Below are positions 42,492 to 53,637 of a stretch of 64,000 nt of DNA, one piece after another. The stretch covers positions 134,275,104 through 134,339,103 of the forward strand of contig CM061062.1 in assembly GCA_030762895.1 (NCBI GenBank). Direction: 5' to 3'. The notes beneath the pieces are model-generated. The model searched no databases and had not been told where the DNA came from. It saw only the letters and a program-made list of their open reading frames with translations. This DNA is from Sophora flavescens (lineage: Eukaryota > Streptophyta > Magnoliopsida > Fabales > Fabaceae). The position numbers and the translations under genes are program-made. Position 1 is the first letter of the stretch. Every line of letters starts with the position of its first letter.

Positions 42492-43932
42492 CCTGGAACT
42501 CACCCCAAGCTTGTTTATTTGCTTGGCTCCCCTTCTCACCTCACTCAAGTGTTTAGGGATATATGACAATTCGCTCCATTTTCCTCAAGTAATGAATTCA
42601 ACCATAGGCTTGACTATCAACCAAATCTCTACTTTATTAATGAAAACGATTAAGAATCAAGAGGTCTTTACTTTGGTTGTAACGTGGCCATGGGATTTAT
42701 CGTTAGGTGGGGAAGTCAAGAAAAGGACATTTCAAAAGGCTACACAAAACATCAAGCATTGCAAATCATGACACCTTCTAAAATACCCTTTTGGGTTTCG
42801 ATTTACTTTTGCCACCTTTCTTTCTTTCCTTTCATTTTATTTCTCACTTTTCTTTTTGTCATCCCCTTCTCTATTTATATTTCTTTTTCTTTTATTTTTC
42901 TTTTTATTTGGAGAAGGGGAGATTTACAATTCAAGAGAAATATTTTTCTGATTTTCTCATCCCATACTTTTTCAACTACCTTTTTACCCTTTTTTACAAT
43001 ACTTTAGAAGGTGCCCTATGAAGCATATTCATCAAAGTAATTCAAGGTACCAAGAAAAGTATTTTATTCTTGCAGGCTCAAAATCGGGCAATTAAGGGTA
43101 ACATTTGATCAATCAAAGCTCAGAAGGCCGGAAAAATACCTAGTGCCTCAATCATTTTCAAAAAATGTTTTCAAAAATTTTTAAGCTTCGAAATGGTTTC
43201 AAGTCAAGTTCTAGAGAATAAAAACCAAGAGGAATAACACTCTATCAGAAAGAATGGGGTAGATTTAGTGAGTACCCCTTTTTGGCTCAAAATCTCACAT
43301 TTTGTAGTTCAAGAATCAATGAGAAACACAAATCTACGAAACCACATGCTAATTATCAACTATCACAGATCATCTCAAGCATTTTTCATTTGTAGCCTTA
43401 TCACAAGAATAAACAGAATTGGGTTCAAGAATTCACTATCTCAAGTTATTTGGTACTTAGTTCTCACAATCGGATGAAATACCTAAACAAGGGGCAATCT
43501 AATCATGTGATCATGCAAAGCTATGCCTATATGAATGCAACATGAAAAATGCACAAGTATGCGAAAATACCCCTACCCCAAGCTTAAAAATTTACATTGT
43601 CCCCAATGTAAACAATCAAGTTGGAGAGAGGAAATAAAAATTGGAACGACTTACCGAGGTAGTAGTGGGTGTTGGATCACATTCCAGTCAGAAACTTATA
43701 TGAAAATTGGGTAACGGCCGTGATGCTTATCACGGGCAGGTCGTGATGCATTCTGGTCCATAGGGGTAGCTTTGTCACGGCCGTGACCTCCATCACGGCT
43801 AGGCTGTGATGCTCTCTGATCTTCAGGATCCTCCCATCACGCCCGTGATGGGGATCACGGCTAGGCCGTGATCCTTTCTGATCTTCAATTTTGGCTCATT
43901 ACGGTCATGACCAGTGTCACGGCCTGGGCGTG
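42492..43932 (-). other. Athila-like post-pol internal region with polypurine tracts
   Basis: No intact ORF. On the minus strand it contains GGGGACAATGTAAATTTT and AAGCTTGGGGTAGGGG (about 43562-43612), both typical of the Athila 3' internal region, and ends at CAAGCTTGGGGTGAGTTCC (42496-42514) next to the LTR. Plus-strand ORFs 42511-43477 are low-complexity Phe/Ser-rich and chance. Its first 220 bp on the pol side hold another palindrome array. Confidence 0.65.
43712..43932. repeat. TCACGGCCGTGA palindrome array in the internal region
   Basis: Four units resembling those in the LTRs start near 43712, 43774, 43835 and 43898. The last unit is cut after GGCCTGGGCGTG by the inserted LTR; the text after that LTR (GTGTGATGG) would restore a palindromic half. 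The array is therefore not confined to LTRs. Confidence 0.75.
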
Positions 43933-44158
43933 TGATAGTGTGATTTTACATCATGTTTCCTGTACACTTTTGCATGCATTTTTCATTTAGATTAGGCCTA
44001 CTTTATTTTATTTTAGTTATTTTTTCCCTTGGAACGGGTGAGGCGGTTTCTTGGTGTTGTTTTGCAGGAATTCAAGGAAAAATGCTCAGAATAGCCATGG
44101 TGGAGCTTGGATGAAGACAGAACCTGAAAAGTGAAGAAAACGACCCAGGCAGAGCCTA

Positions 44159-44397
44159 TCACGTCCTTGTTGTGATGACCATCACGGCCGTGATCAAGCA
44201 GAGCAGAAAAGAAGGCAAAAGTCAGAAGCTGTCACGGCCTAGCCGTGATGAGCATCACGGCCGTGACAACCAGACCCTCACAGACAGAAGCTATCATGGC
44301 CTGGTCGTGATGAGTGTCACGGCCGTGACAGATGAAAGTTTGAAAGCGCGCCCAGGGCAGAGACCATCACGGCCTGGTCGTGATCACGGCCGTGACG
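44159..44397 (+). promoter_or_regulatory. TCACGGCCGTGA palindrome array upstream of the LTR TATA
   Basis: Four units start near 44159, 44231, 44292 and 44366. Each pairs a TCACGGCCTGGTCGTGA- or TCACGGCCTAGCCGTGA-like stem with TCACGGCCGTGA. The array ends 11 bp before CTATAAGT. Same layout as the CGCCTCGCGAG array of the other Athila-like family. Confidence 0.8.
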
Positions 44398-44407
44398 CGT
44401 GGACTTT

Positions 44408-44415
44408 CTATAAGT
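44408..44415 (+). promoter_or_regulatory. Probable LTR TATA box
   Basis: CTATAAGT followed about 25-30 bp later by an A-rich, CAGAGAAAAAC-type start region. Position immediately 3' of the palindrome array. Confidence 0.5.
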
Positions 44416-45274
44416 GGGCACGAGCAGATCAGAGAAAAACAGTTTTGAAACCCTAAAACACTCTCTTTGAACCAGAGGCAGCTGCACAAGGATTCCATGG
44501 CGTTCCTCCCTCTTTTCATCTCTATTTCTCTTGTTGTGGTTATGATCATGAATGGCTAAACTCCATTGTTGGGGTTAGGGTAGCTATCTCTGAATTCTCA
44601 TGTATTTGATTTGATCTTGTAATACAGTTTTTACTTCGTTATTGAGTGATTGATTTCTGTGTTTAATGCTTGTTGTGGCTAGCACCCCCATGACTTGATC
44701 AGTGTTTTGATATGCAATTGGAAAATTCGTATTAGAACCGGGACTGAGATCAATCACCTAGTAACCCTTGCGTCTAGGAATGGAACTAGGTTTATTAGAA
44801 ATCGCGTAATCCCTAATCTTAATGCAAATTCATTAATCTAGGCCACCTAAGGAATTAGGGTCTATTAGTGGATTTAGGCTCTTGTCATCCGAGGAATCGG
44901 GACTTGAGTAATTTAGTGGATTGATTGTCATAATTGAAGTAGAAACTGTTTATGAGTCATGTCATTGCATGGGGATGAAGTTTAGTGAACCTAATCCCAG
45001 CGTTGTTCTTATATTTGAAGAATTCCTTTTACTGCCTTCCGAGTGTTCGACAAAAACCCACAAAGAACTTTTCTCTTTATTTTGTTTGTCTTAGGTTTAA
45101 ATCTTATTTGGGCTTGGTATTTATTATCGAGCTCCCTTGAATCCAAATATCCGCTTGGATGGTGTAATCGATTCGGTACGTGCTAGTACTTGGCACAGTC
45201 CTCGTGGGAACGATAAACGTTCTCACCACCGTATTACTTGCACGACTGGGTATACTTGCCCAGATTCGTCAACA

Positions 45275-45592
45275 GTGTGATGGTTGTTGGCTTTGTTGTC
45301 TCTGCCCTTTTTGCTTCTTCTTCCTCCTTACCCTGAAAACACTTAACCAAACTATTAATTTATGATCTTTTTCCTCTTGATCTTCTCAAATTATTCAAGA
45401 GGGAAAAATCAAAAACAAAAGGAAAATGAAAAGAAAACTTGGGTTGCCTCCCAATAAGCGCTTCCTTAACGTCACTAGCTTGACGGGTAGGTGACCTCAA
45501 GGATCATGAAGGCGCATAGCTGAGATCAATCTCTCGATGTCACCACCCAAGTAGGCCTTGAGTCTTTGGCCATTGACTTTGAAGGTCCTTTT
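45275..45592 (-). other. Athila-like post-pol sequence
   Basis: Minus strand: after the end of the integrase frame come GTGACGTTAAGGAAGCGC and TTATTGGGAGGCAACCCAAG (about 45440-45475), a signature I associate with Athila-type elements just after pol. No ORF. Confidence 0.7.
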
Positions 45593-46872
45593 TTAAATAG
45601 GATCCTCCACTTCTACAACTCCATGAGGTGAGATTTCTTTGACAATGAAAGGTCCCGACCATTTAGACTTCAACTTGCCCGGAAACAATCTCAACCGGGA
45701 ATTGAATAATAAAACTTGTTGTCTCGGCTGAAATGTTTTCATGACGATCTTCTTGTCATGGTAGGTCTTGACTCTCTGGTTGTAAATAGCTGCATTCTCA
45801 TATGCATTAAGGCGCATCTCCTCTAACTCATGCAGCTGATTCACTCTTCTCTCACCCGCCAGAGTGGCATCAAAATTCAAGAACTTCAATGCCCAAAAAG
45901 CTCGATGCTCCAACTCTACGGGTAGATGACATGCCTTCCCATAGACCATCTGAAACGGAGATAACCCCACAGAAGTTTTCAGTGTAGTCCGGTAAGCCCA
46001 CAAGGCATCGTCAAACTTCCTTTCCCAATCTCTTCTTGAAACGGCCACAGTCTTTTCCAGAATTTTCTTAATCTCCCGGTTGGAGACCTCCACTTGCCCA
46101 TTTGTTTGCGGATGATATGGGAATGCCACCTTATGCCTCACATCATATTTGGTCAACACATTTCTCATTTGTGAGTTGCAAAAGTGAGATCCCCCATCAC
46201 TTATAAGGACCCTTGGAACACCGAACCGGGCAAAGATGTTCTTCTTGATGAATTTAATCACTGTCTGGGCATCAGTCTTCTGTGTTGCAATGGCCTCCAC
46301 CCACTTGGAAACATAGTCCACCGCCACCAAAATATATTGATTGGAGAATGAAGGTGGAAGTGGACCCATAAAGTCTTTGCCCCAACAATCAAATACCTCA
46401 GCCTCCAAAATGTTCTGCAGTGGCATCTCATCCCTTTTTGAAATTTTCCCGGTCCTTTGGCACTTGTCACAACTCTTCACATGATTGAAAGAGTCCTTGA
46501 AGATTGAGGGCCAAAAGAGCCCAGATTGGAGGACCTCTGTAGCTGTCCTATCCCTATTGTAGTGTCCACCATATGGTGAGTTATGACAATGCCACAAAAT
46601 TTTCCTTGCTTCCTCTTGACTAACACACCTCCTCCATAAGCCATCTGGTCCAACCTTGAACAGAAATGGTTGGCATCCAGGAAGAATTTCTTCTTTTGTT
46701 TCCAAGTGAGGTGCTCTGGAACAATATTGGCTGCCTTGAAATTTGCCATGTTGGCAAACCATGGTCTTTCATGCACCAAAAGTAAAGCCTCATCCGGGAA
46801 CTCATCCTGAATGTCCTTCTCTTTTGCAGTCACCTCTTCATTCACCAACCAGGACAAGTGGTCAGCCACCAC
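45593..46872 (-). pseudogene. Athila-like integrase (C-terminal part of pol)
   Basis: The ORF 46477-46872 has VADHLSWL and FPDEALLLVHERPWFANM; a frame change near 46650 leads into the ORF 45593-46762. That contains the HHCC zinc-binding part (YGGHYNRDRTATEVLQSG, SCDKCQRTG) and the catalytic core: DCWGKDFMGP, VAVDYVSKWVEAIA, LISDGGSHFC and HPQTNGQVEVSNREIKKILE, so the Asp-Asp-Glu residues are all present. It ends with FQPRQQVLLF and SGPFIVKEISPHGVVEV, the usual C-terminal domain, without a chromodomain. The integrase core itself is intact over 389 codons; the frameshift upstream makes the polyprotein defective. Confidence 0.9.
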
Positions 46873-47372
46873 ATTCTCGCTGCCCTTTTTGTCCTTGATG
46901 ACTAAGTCAAAATCCTACAACAATAGAATCCACCTTATGAGTCTTGGTTTAGAATCTAACTTAGTCAACAAATATTTAATTGCAGCATGATCAGTAAAAA
47001 CAGTGACTTGTGAACCAATTAAGTAGGAACGAAATTTTTCCAATGCAAACACTATGGCTAGCAACTCTTTTTCAGTTGTTGCATAATTTACTTGGTTCTC
47101 ACTGAGAACCTTGCTAGCATAGTGAATGACTTGGAAAAAAATTTCCCTCCGCTGTCCCAAAACTGCCCCAACTGCGTAGGCACTGGCATCACACATTAAT
47201 TCAAATGGTGACTCCCAGTTGGGTGCAACAAGAATGGGAGCGGTGATCAACTTTTCTTTCAAAACCTGAAAAGAGGTAAGACAAGCAGTATCAAACACAA
47301 ATGGTGTGTCCTTGTTCAAAAGGCCACACAACGGCTTGGCTATCGTTGAGAAGTCCTTGATGAACCGCCGGT
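46873..47372 (-). pseudogene. Athila-like reverse transcriptase end and RNase H
   Basis: Minus-strand frame: RRFIKDFSTIAKPLCGLLNK (connection), then FELMCDASAYAVGAVLGQR (catalytic Asp of RNase H), VNYATTEKELLAIVFALEKF (catalytic Glu) and VFTDHAAIKYLL. A TAG stop at 46912-46914 interrupts the frame, followed by DFDLVIKDKKGSENVVADHL. The upstream boundary at 47372 is the insertion of a Tekay-like LTR; codons before RRFIKDF come from that LTR. Confidence 0.9.
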
Positions 47373-48001
47373 TGTAACACCCTCCCTTGGGCATTACCTT
47401 CTAAACACGTGCAGAAATAAAATTAAAAGATAATTTGCTGGTGCTTTCGGAAAATAATTTATATAAGTATATAAGTGTCTGAAATTGGGTGTAAATTTTT
47501 TTTTTTATCACGACTTCATACCTAAGCCTTAATTGATCGACACACAAACTTACTATCATAGCTTGACAAGCCTATTTAATTTAAAGAATATACTTGAATA
47601 AAAGCTAGTATTTTACGAAAATTTCGACAGAGTCTCCTCTGTAATTCGGACATCCCAGGTAAAAGAACACCTGCTAAAATAATTACATTTTCACTCCAGA
47701 ATTTCAGTTACACCAAATCCAACCAGACAACAATATATATAAAAATAATAGTCATAACCATAAGCTTTACAAGACCAAAAGGAAAAGTTTAAGTTTTCTT
47801 TCAACACAACGCTCTCCGAGCCATAAACATTTCATTTTAAAATAAAGGCTCTCTGAGCCATACTCATACATACTTCTCAAAATAATCTAAGTCTCAACCC
47901 TAAGCTGGTCGTTCTAAAATTTATTCCGCAAGTAATACCTCATCAAGCAACTAGATCTAAGTCTCTGAGTGACTTAGAAAGACTCCTCTGCACCATCTGT
48001 G
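47373..48001 (-). mobile_element. Antisense Tekay-like LTR 3' end
   Basis: The plus strand starts TGTAACACCCTCCCTTGGGC, the complement of a Tekay-like LTR end. The minus strand reads GCAGAGGAGTCTTTC...GAACGACCAGCTTAGG, homologous to the last 600 bp of the LTR at 11321-15572. The fragment stops at 48001, where the second copy of the 16-kb block begins. It is inserted in the Athila-like pol. Confidence 0.8.
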
Positions 48002-51000
48002 TTAATAATCTGTGCTTATGTATGTATATGCATGTTTAGTATATTTAAATTTTAAATTTGAGAAATTTCTTTAATAAACCTAAATTACTTTCATAACTTA
48101 TTTTATAGTAGGAAGCTACTATTTAAAATTCTGGTTGAAATCACAAACAAAAGCGGTGTGTTTTCTCTGTCAGTAAAACTTTACTGACCCTGAAAATGAA
48201 TTTTGATTAGTAAAATAAAATCTTTATTTTTCCTAACTCAATTATAAGCATTTCCATAATTTTAGAAATTTTCTTTCAATATAAAAATTTTTCGGGTGGA
48301 AAATTTACGAAAGAAAACACGACCAGTTTTCACCGATGGGAAATAAATGGAACCGAGACGACCAAGATTTACCAAAATAAGATTTGGTAAGATTTGAAAA
48401 GATGTGATTTGACGTGAATAGTGATCCCATTAATTTCCTAACATCATTACATTACACATAATCATTTTTTTTTAATTTTTACAAGTAACCATTATTTATT
48501 TAAAACCAATATTTATTTTTAAAAAATAATTTAAAAAGGATTAGGTGCAGATTTTGAGAGACTTGACGTGAAAACAACTTGATTAATTTGATATGAATAG
48601 TACTTTTATTTATTGCATGCCATCATTTTATTCATATGTACAAGTAACTTATTATTTTAATAAAAATCATGTTTTAATTTATAAAAAAAAATTAAATCCC
48701 ATTCCCTCAATTGCTGATCAGCAGCACCCCTCCCCCCTTCTCTATAAAAACCCTCTTCTATCACCTTTTACCACTTTCTCCATTTCCTCTCAAGATCACT
48801 CACTCACACTCATTTGCTCACCGAAATCACACACTCATTTGCTCACCGAATGTATGTTTTTGAGGGTTTAGGACCCTTGCGTGTTGGTTTTATGGCTTGA
48901 GGATGATGCTAGAGTGAAGATAATAACTTGGTGTGGATAAACATGGGGAGAATTTGATTCTGGCAGCATGATATATCTTCATTCGTAAGCCCATAAGTTT
49001 TCATATAGAACGTATTTCTGGAAATTAAATACATATTTGGAAAGAAGACTTCTGGGTCTTTAATTTGATATATAATATGTAGATTTTTCGATATGATTTG
49101 CTAGGTTAAACCACCTCTCAAACTATAATAAAAGTCTGACTGCGAAAATAAGAACATAATTGGTTGCATGATGATTTTAAATATGATTTTAAAAGTTAAA
49201 AACTTTTATAAAGTTTTCTATGTTAATACTAAAGTATAATTAAAGTTTTGTTGAAGATTTGAGATTTTTACATGTGTATATAAAGAGGAATAATTTCATA
49301 AAGTTGCATGTTGGTGAACTCGGATTTCTGGAAAATCTTGTACAAACAGAGGCAGTGTGGGATTTTTAATAAATTAATGCCTTCGAAAGTTGACATGGGA
49401 CTAACTACAATATGTTTATGTGAGTTGGGTACCTTCAAATAAATTTTAAACGATTTTGAAGGTCATTTGAATGATCATTCACAATTTAAACACACCGATG
49501 TTCTGAAAATGATTTTATAAAAGAGTTCACCCAAAATTTTGACTGAAAAATATGATTTTAAAAATAATGTCTTTTATCATGATCAAGTAAAGATTTTTGG
49601 CATGAAATGGACTATAAACCAGTGATTAATTTAAAAATATAAAAATATGGGATTAAAGTATATGTATGCATAAAAGTAAGTCTCAGATCAAATGTAATCC
49701 AAAATTTTTTAAAAGATTGGACATCTCTAGCATCAATTTTTTAGCCATGGCCCAAAATCTATGCATAGAAAGATAAGGTGACTTTGTTATTTTAATTTAA
49801 GTCATTCGCTTAATTCGTAGACTTGCGACACGCGGTGGGGAAAAAAAGGAAGTTTGCTCTAGGCAACACGGAAACAAAGACTTTGTCTATCATTCGAATT
49901 AGGTAAGAGGAGAAAGCATGAGGGATGTTACAATTGTGGTATCTATATGCTTGTATGTTTGAATTGTTTGGCTATGTTGATGTTGTTGCTACATGGGTGA
50001 AAAAGTTGGATTGGTTAATGATTGTGTGTTAAGTCTATGAAGTTGTGCTGGAGTTGTTGTTTAAGTGGTTGTTTTGGAATTACTTGCATTTATATGACTT
50101 TGATGAAGTGTTGAATTGAAATATATGCTTGAACATATTATGTTACCTATGTTGTAAGTTGCTGAAAGTCGTGTTGGTTGTTGCATAGAAGCCTAACCTT
50201 GGTTAGAGCTCAACTATTAAAGATAAAAGTCTTAAAAGACTTATGTGGAAAACCACAAAACAAAGGTTTTAAATTTTAAGTAGCATGTTGATAAGAGAAA
50301 TTTATTCTGGAAATTTTTTTAAAGATGTTGTTCTATGAGAAACTTAAATAAATTTTTTTTGAGAGTATTTTATGATGGAAAAAAATAGAGAAAAACAAGT
50401 TAAATTCCAAGTTCTTTTGGAGAAATTTTAGTTCTCAGTGTTTTAGAAAGAGTTTTGCTCAAAACGTTTTCAACATTTTCTTAATGATAGACCTTTTCCA
50501 AAGTAAATATGGATTTCTAAAGAAGAGAGAATTTTCTGTAACTTGAGGTTTTCAAAATGAATTTCAAAGGAAAAATGTGTTTTTGAAGGTTTTCTTTCAA
50601 AATAAAATATCCTAGTAATCGAGACGTCGGGATACTAGTATTTTAAAAGCATGTTGATTTATAATCCGTGCTACATTGCTATGGACTGTTGTCCTATACA
50701 CATTGAATTGAAACATGGTGAAAGTGATAAAAAGGTGAATTTTTTTTCGACGACCACAAAGTTCTAGACTAGTGCACAGGTCTAGGACTGTTGTGATTAG
50801 ACACTCGGACTTAAGGTCCTATGTTGATAATTAAAGTCTTAAGACATTAAAAATGTTGAAAAGTCGTGAGCTTTGAGCCTCGAATTAAAAGAAAATATCA
50901 AGCACAAAGAAAAGCTGAAAATAAAATGATTTTCTCATGCTTTTATTTTGGCGGACGTGCGATGCCGCTGTTTTGTATGAATATCTGTAAAGATCAGGTA

Positions 51001-51976
51001 TTTCATGCTACGTTGTTTCGTGTGAATATTTGGAAGGGCCAGGTATTTCATGCTACGGTGTTTCATTGTGCCTTGATGGACAATGAAGTCCATTAGCCGG
51101 AACTACCGTGCCTTGCGTTGGAAAGTATGCTATGGACATTCCACGCACGTTGCACACTGTGCCAGAAGTTTGGATAGTGTAGTGGAAATTCACGTTGGGC
51201 CTTTATGGCAACTAAGCCTGATCAGCTCATTTTTAAAGAAAGTTGAAAACTTCGTAGTCTTGCATCAAAGTTGAATTTTTCATGAACATCATTGTTTGTC
51301 AAAGTTGATTGATGAGTTGGTGTGATATTATATCTAGTTTATTATTTCACATGCTGTAAATATGATGACATCTGTTGTGTATGCTGTTTGTGTTGTAAGT
51401 ATGTAGTTTATCATAATTATCCATATATTGGTATCTCACCCTTACAATATATCAGGTTTTCCTGGTTCTTTGTTGTTGTACCTTGGTACACTAGGACAGG
51501 CGGTGCCGAGAAGCTCCTGACCTCACTCAGGGATATTAATCCAGATCTTTGAAGAGGTGGGTGATTATTCCAATGGTAAGAACTACTGAGTTCTTTCCAA
51601 CAGGTGTCTATTAGAACGACCAGCTTATGATGTTTCCTTTGGGTTGTGTGCGCTTTAGAGAAGTCGATATAGGCAATTCTAAAAAACCTTGTATAATTTT
51701 GTAACTTCAAGACGAAAGATTATTTCATGAAATGTATATGCCGAGGTGCTATGATTTACAAATAAAATTAGTCTTTGTGTGTTAGTAAAATACAGTGTGA
51801 TTTTATTTTAAGTGATGTGTTAATCATTTTGAGGTGAATCCTAGAAAATAAAACTTTTACCCCCATATTTTCATACCTATGAAGATAATAGAAGTTTTTT
51901 CGAAAGCAACCAGTAGACTTTCTTTTAATTTATTTCCGCATGTGATTAGGAAGTAATGCCCAAGGGGGGTGTTACA
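48002..51976 (+). mobile_element. Tekay-like solo LTR, copy 2 (5' truncated)
   Basis: Equivalent of 1473-5440; it ends GGGGGGTGTTACA and is followed by CCAAC (51977-51981), the one surviving side of the target-site duplication. Confidence 0.88.
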
Positions 51977-51981
51977 CCAAC

Positions 51982-52468
51982 ATCATGAGAACCTATAGGG
52001 TCAAACACATAAGTGATTAATATGAGCTATAAGAAATGAGTTGGACTCATTTTTCTATGGGTTGGGCTCATGACGCATCAGCTAAGTCACACGCAGCTAC
52101 TCTTGTGTACTAGCTAGGTTAGATTTAAGTGACACTATTATAGATAGACCACTTAAGAGTGTTGAGCTACATGTGTGATACCCTGGCCGCACATAAGAGT
52201 GATAGCGGGTGATAGGTTTTGTTCGTTACAACTAGCACTGTAAGACGGCAATCGCTCCTGCTCATGTTCGTTGGACGTTCATAAGGTCTGTTCGTGTGCA
52301 CTACGTAGAGGTATTGCTATTCATGTAGTGCTCGTGATTTGGAACTCGATTCTAATCAAAGGTCTGTGCTACAAGAGGTAAAATTTTAAACATGAACCAT
52401 GAACATTCGCATGGATTCTTGTTGGAAATTATTCCGCTGAGCTATGTTTGAAATACAAATTCGCAACA
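51982..52468 (+). mobile_element. SIRE-like LTR 3' part, copy 2
   Basis: Equivalent of 5446-5932, ending TTCGCAACA followed by CAGAG. The 5' part of this LTR is absent because the duplicated block starts inside the nested LTR. Confidence 0.72.
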
Positions 52469-53256
52469 CAGAGATTGTAAAGTCAAGGATATGAAGATTA
52501 GACGAGTCAAGAAGAGAATACTCGAGTCAATATCAACCAAATGTTGGATCAAACGATACAAGCTCGTAATCAAGACAAGACGCTTCATAAACGAAATAGA
52601 AAATGTGAGCACACAATCATGTGTAAGATCTAACAAAGATCACACATGAAGAATTGGATTGTTCTTAAGATCATAAAAGTCTGAAGATATGAAGCATCAC
52701 AAACTCAAAGCAAAAGTCCTACAAAAGTATCAAGTTACTAGGACTATATCAGAATGCTTCAAACCGGCATGTCAAGCAGAATAAGAAGACCATTGACACA
52801 ACCACATTTAATAAAACCTTAAAATGAAAAGTTTCATTCGTCTACAACCTTTAAAGTCTTATCAAACAGTCGGACACATAGATGTCGGCGGTTTGAAATA
52901 CTCATATGAGACTAGTTGGTAGCTCCTCTGTGTCGTGGTGATCTTTCAATACACCGAGCTTCTCAAGTAGATGTTATTGTATTCACAATTAGTGTAGGTG
53001 TGTTCTCGAAAAGCCAAGTGTTCACGTTACAAATGTTGTACCATTATTGACCAAGGCTGGTATAATTAGGAACATATCCTTTTGACACTCTTTCCGACCA
53101 ATTCTATAGCACCATGGTGTAGGAAATCAAATTCCTCCATGTTAGACGGGTATTGGTATAGGATGACTTAACTTCATTCTCGTGTATCTGTGAACTAACA
53201 CTGTTTTGACATGCTATGATAAGCTTGTTGTTTATATTGCCATTGCGTAACTTTGA

Positions 53257-53293
<37 letters not shown>

Positions 53294-53637
53294 GTTTGTT
53301 ACTTGTACATTGACTGAATTGTTTGTCTGAGAATGAATGATAATATAAGATATATTGGTATGTGTATATACATGTATATTTTTATGTTGTGCTGTGCTAT
53401 TTTTACACCTGGCATATGTTATGTTTATGAATGAGAATCTCACCTCGTTACTTTATTACCCTGCTTCCTGCTATGTGTCTTATGTTATTCTTTTGAGAAG
53501 ATTTGCGATGTAGGGACTTCATTTGATGCTTCTAGCTTATCTTTTCATCCTTTCGACTGATTCCCTAGAGGTTTTGAGGTTCGAGCACAAGGGTGAAATG
53601 GTGGAGTCTCTAGGGGGCTCCATTTCCGATGTCCAAA
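52469..53637. other. Unassigned spacer, copy 2
   Basis: Equivalent of 5933-7094; no gene seen. Contains the longer (TG)n tract at 53262-53292. Confidence 0.4.
53262..53292 (+). repeat. (TG)n microsatellite, copy 2
   Basis: About 15-16 TG units, four more than in copy 1. Confidence 0.9.

Larger units (their letters stand above)
43933..45274 (+). mobile_element. Sense Athila-like solo LTR inserted in the antisense element
   Basis: The LTR starts TGATAGTGTG and ends ATTCGTCAACA. The flanks are GCGTG (43928-43932) and GTGTG (45275-45279), four of five bases matching, consistent with a target-site duplication. It has no primer site or gag beside it and belongs to the same family as the antisense LTR at 40983-42491. 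It includes a palindrome array and a TATA box (CTATAAGT, 44408-44415). The exact start (43933, 43939 or 43941) is uncertain. Confidence 0.72.
40983..47372 (-). mobile_element. Antisense Athila-like Ty3 element, partial
   Basis: On the minus strand, from 47372 down: end of reverse transcriptase, RNase H, integrase, a post-pol region opening with the Athila-typical AAGCGCTTATTGGGAGGC text (about 45430-45465), a long non-coding region, a purine tract (CAAGCTTGGGGTGAG) and a 3' LTR (42491-40983). A separate sense LTR is inserted at 43933-45274. The 5' part (rest of pol, gag, 5' LTR) is missing because a Tekay-like LTR interrupts it at 47373. Confidence 0.85.

Noticed and set aside
42511..43021. 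Phe/Ser/Leu-rich plus-strand ORFs that resemble membrane proteins
   Set aside because: Low-complexity T-rich sequence on the non-coding strand of an Athila-like internal region. No conserved motif.
41863..44397. CRISPR-like arrays of regularly spaced palindromes
   Set aside because: The host is a plant, units are degenerate, spacing varies, and the arrays lie inside LTRs and internal retroelement sequence with no cas genes.
40983..45274. A large DNA transposon with ~1.3-kb terminal inverted repeats
   Set aside because: The two arms are LTRs of one Athila-like family in opposite orientation. One follows a polypurine tract and post-pol sequence, and the other has its own flanking near-duplication. 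There is no transposase between them.
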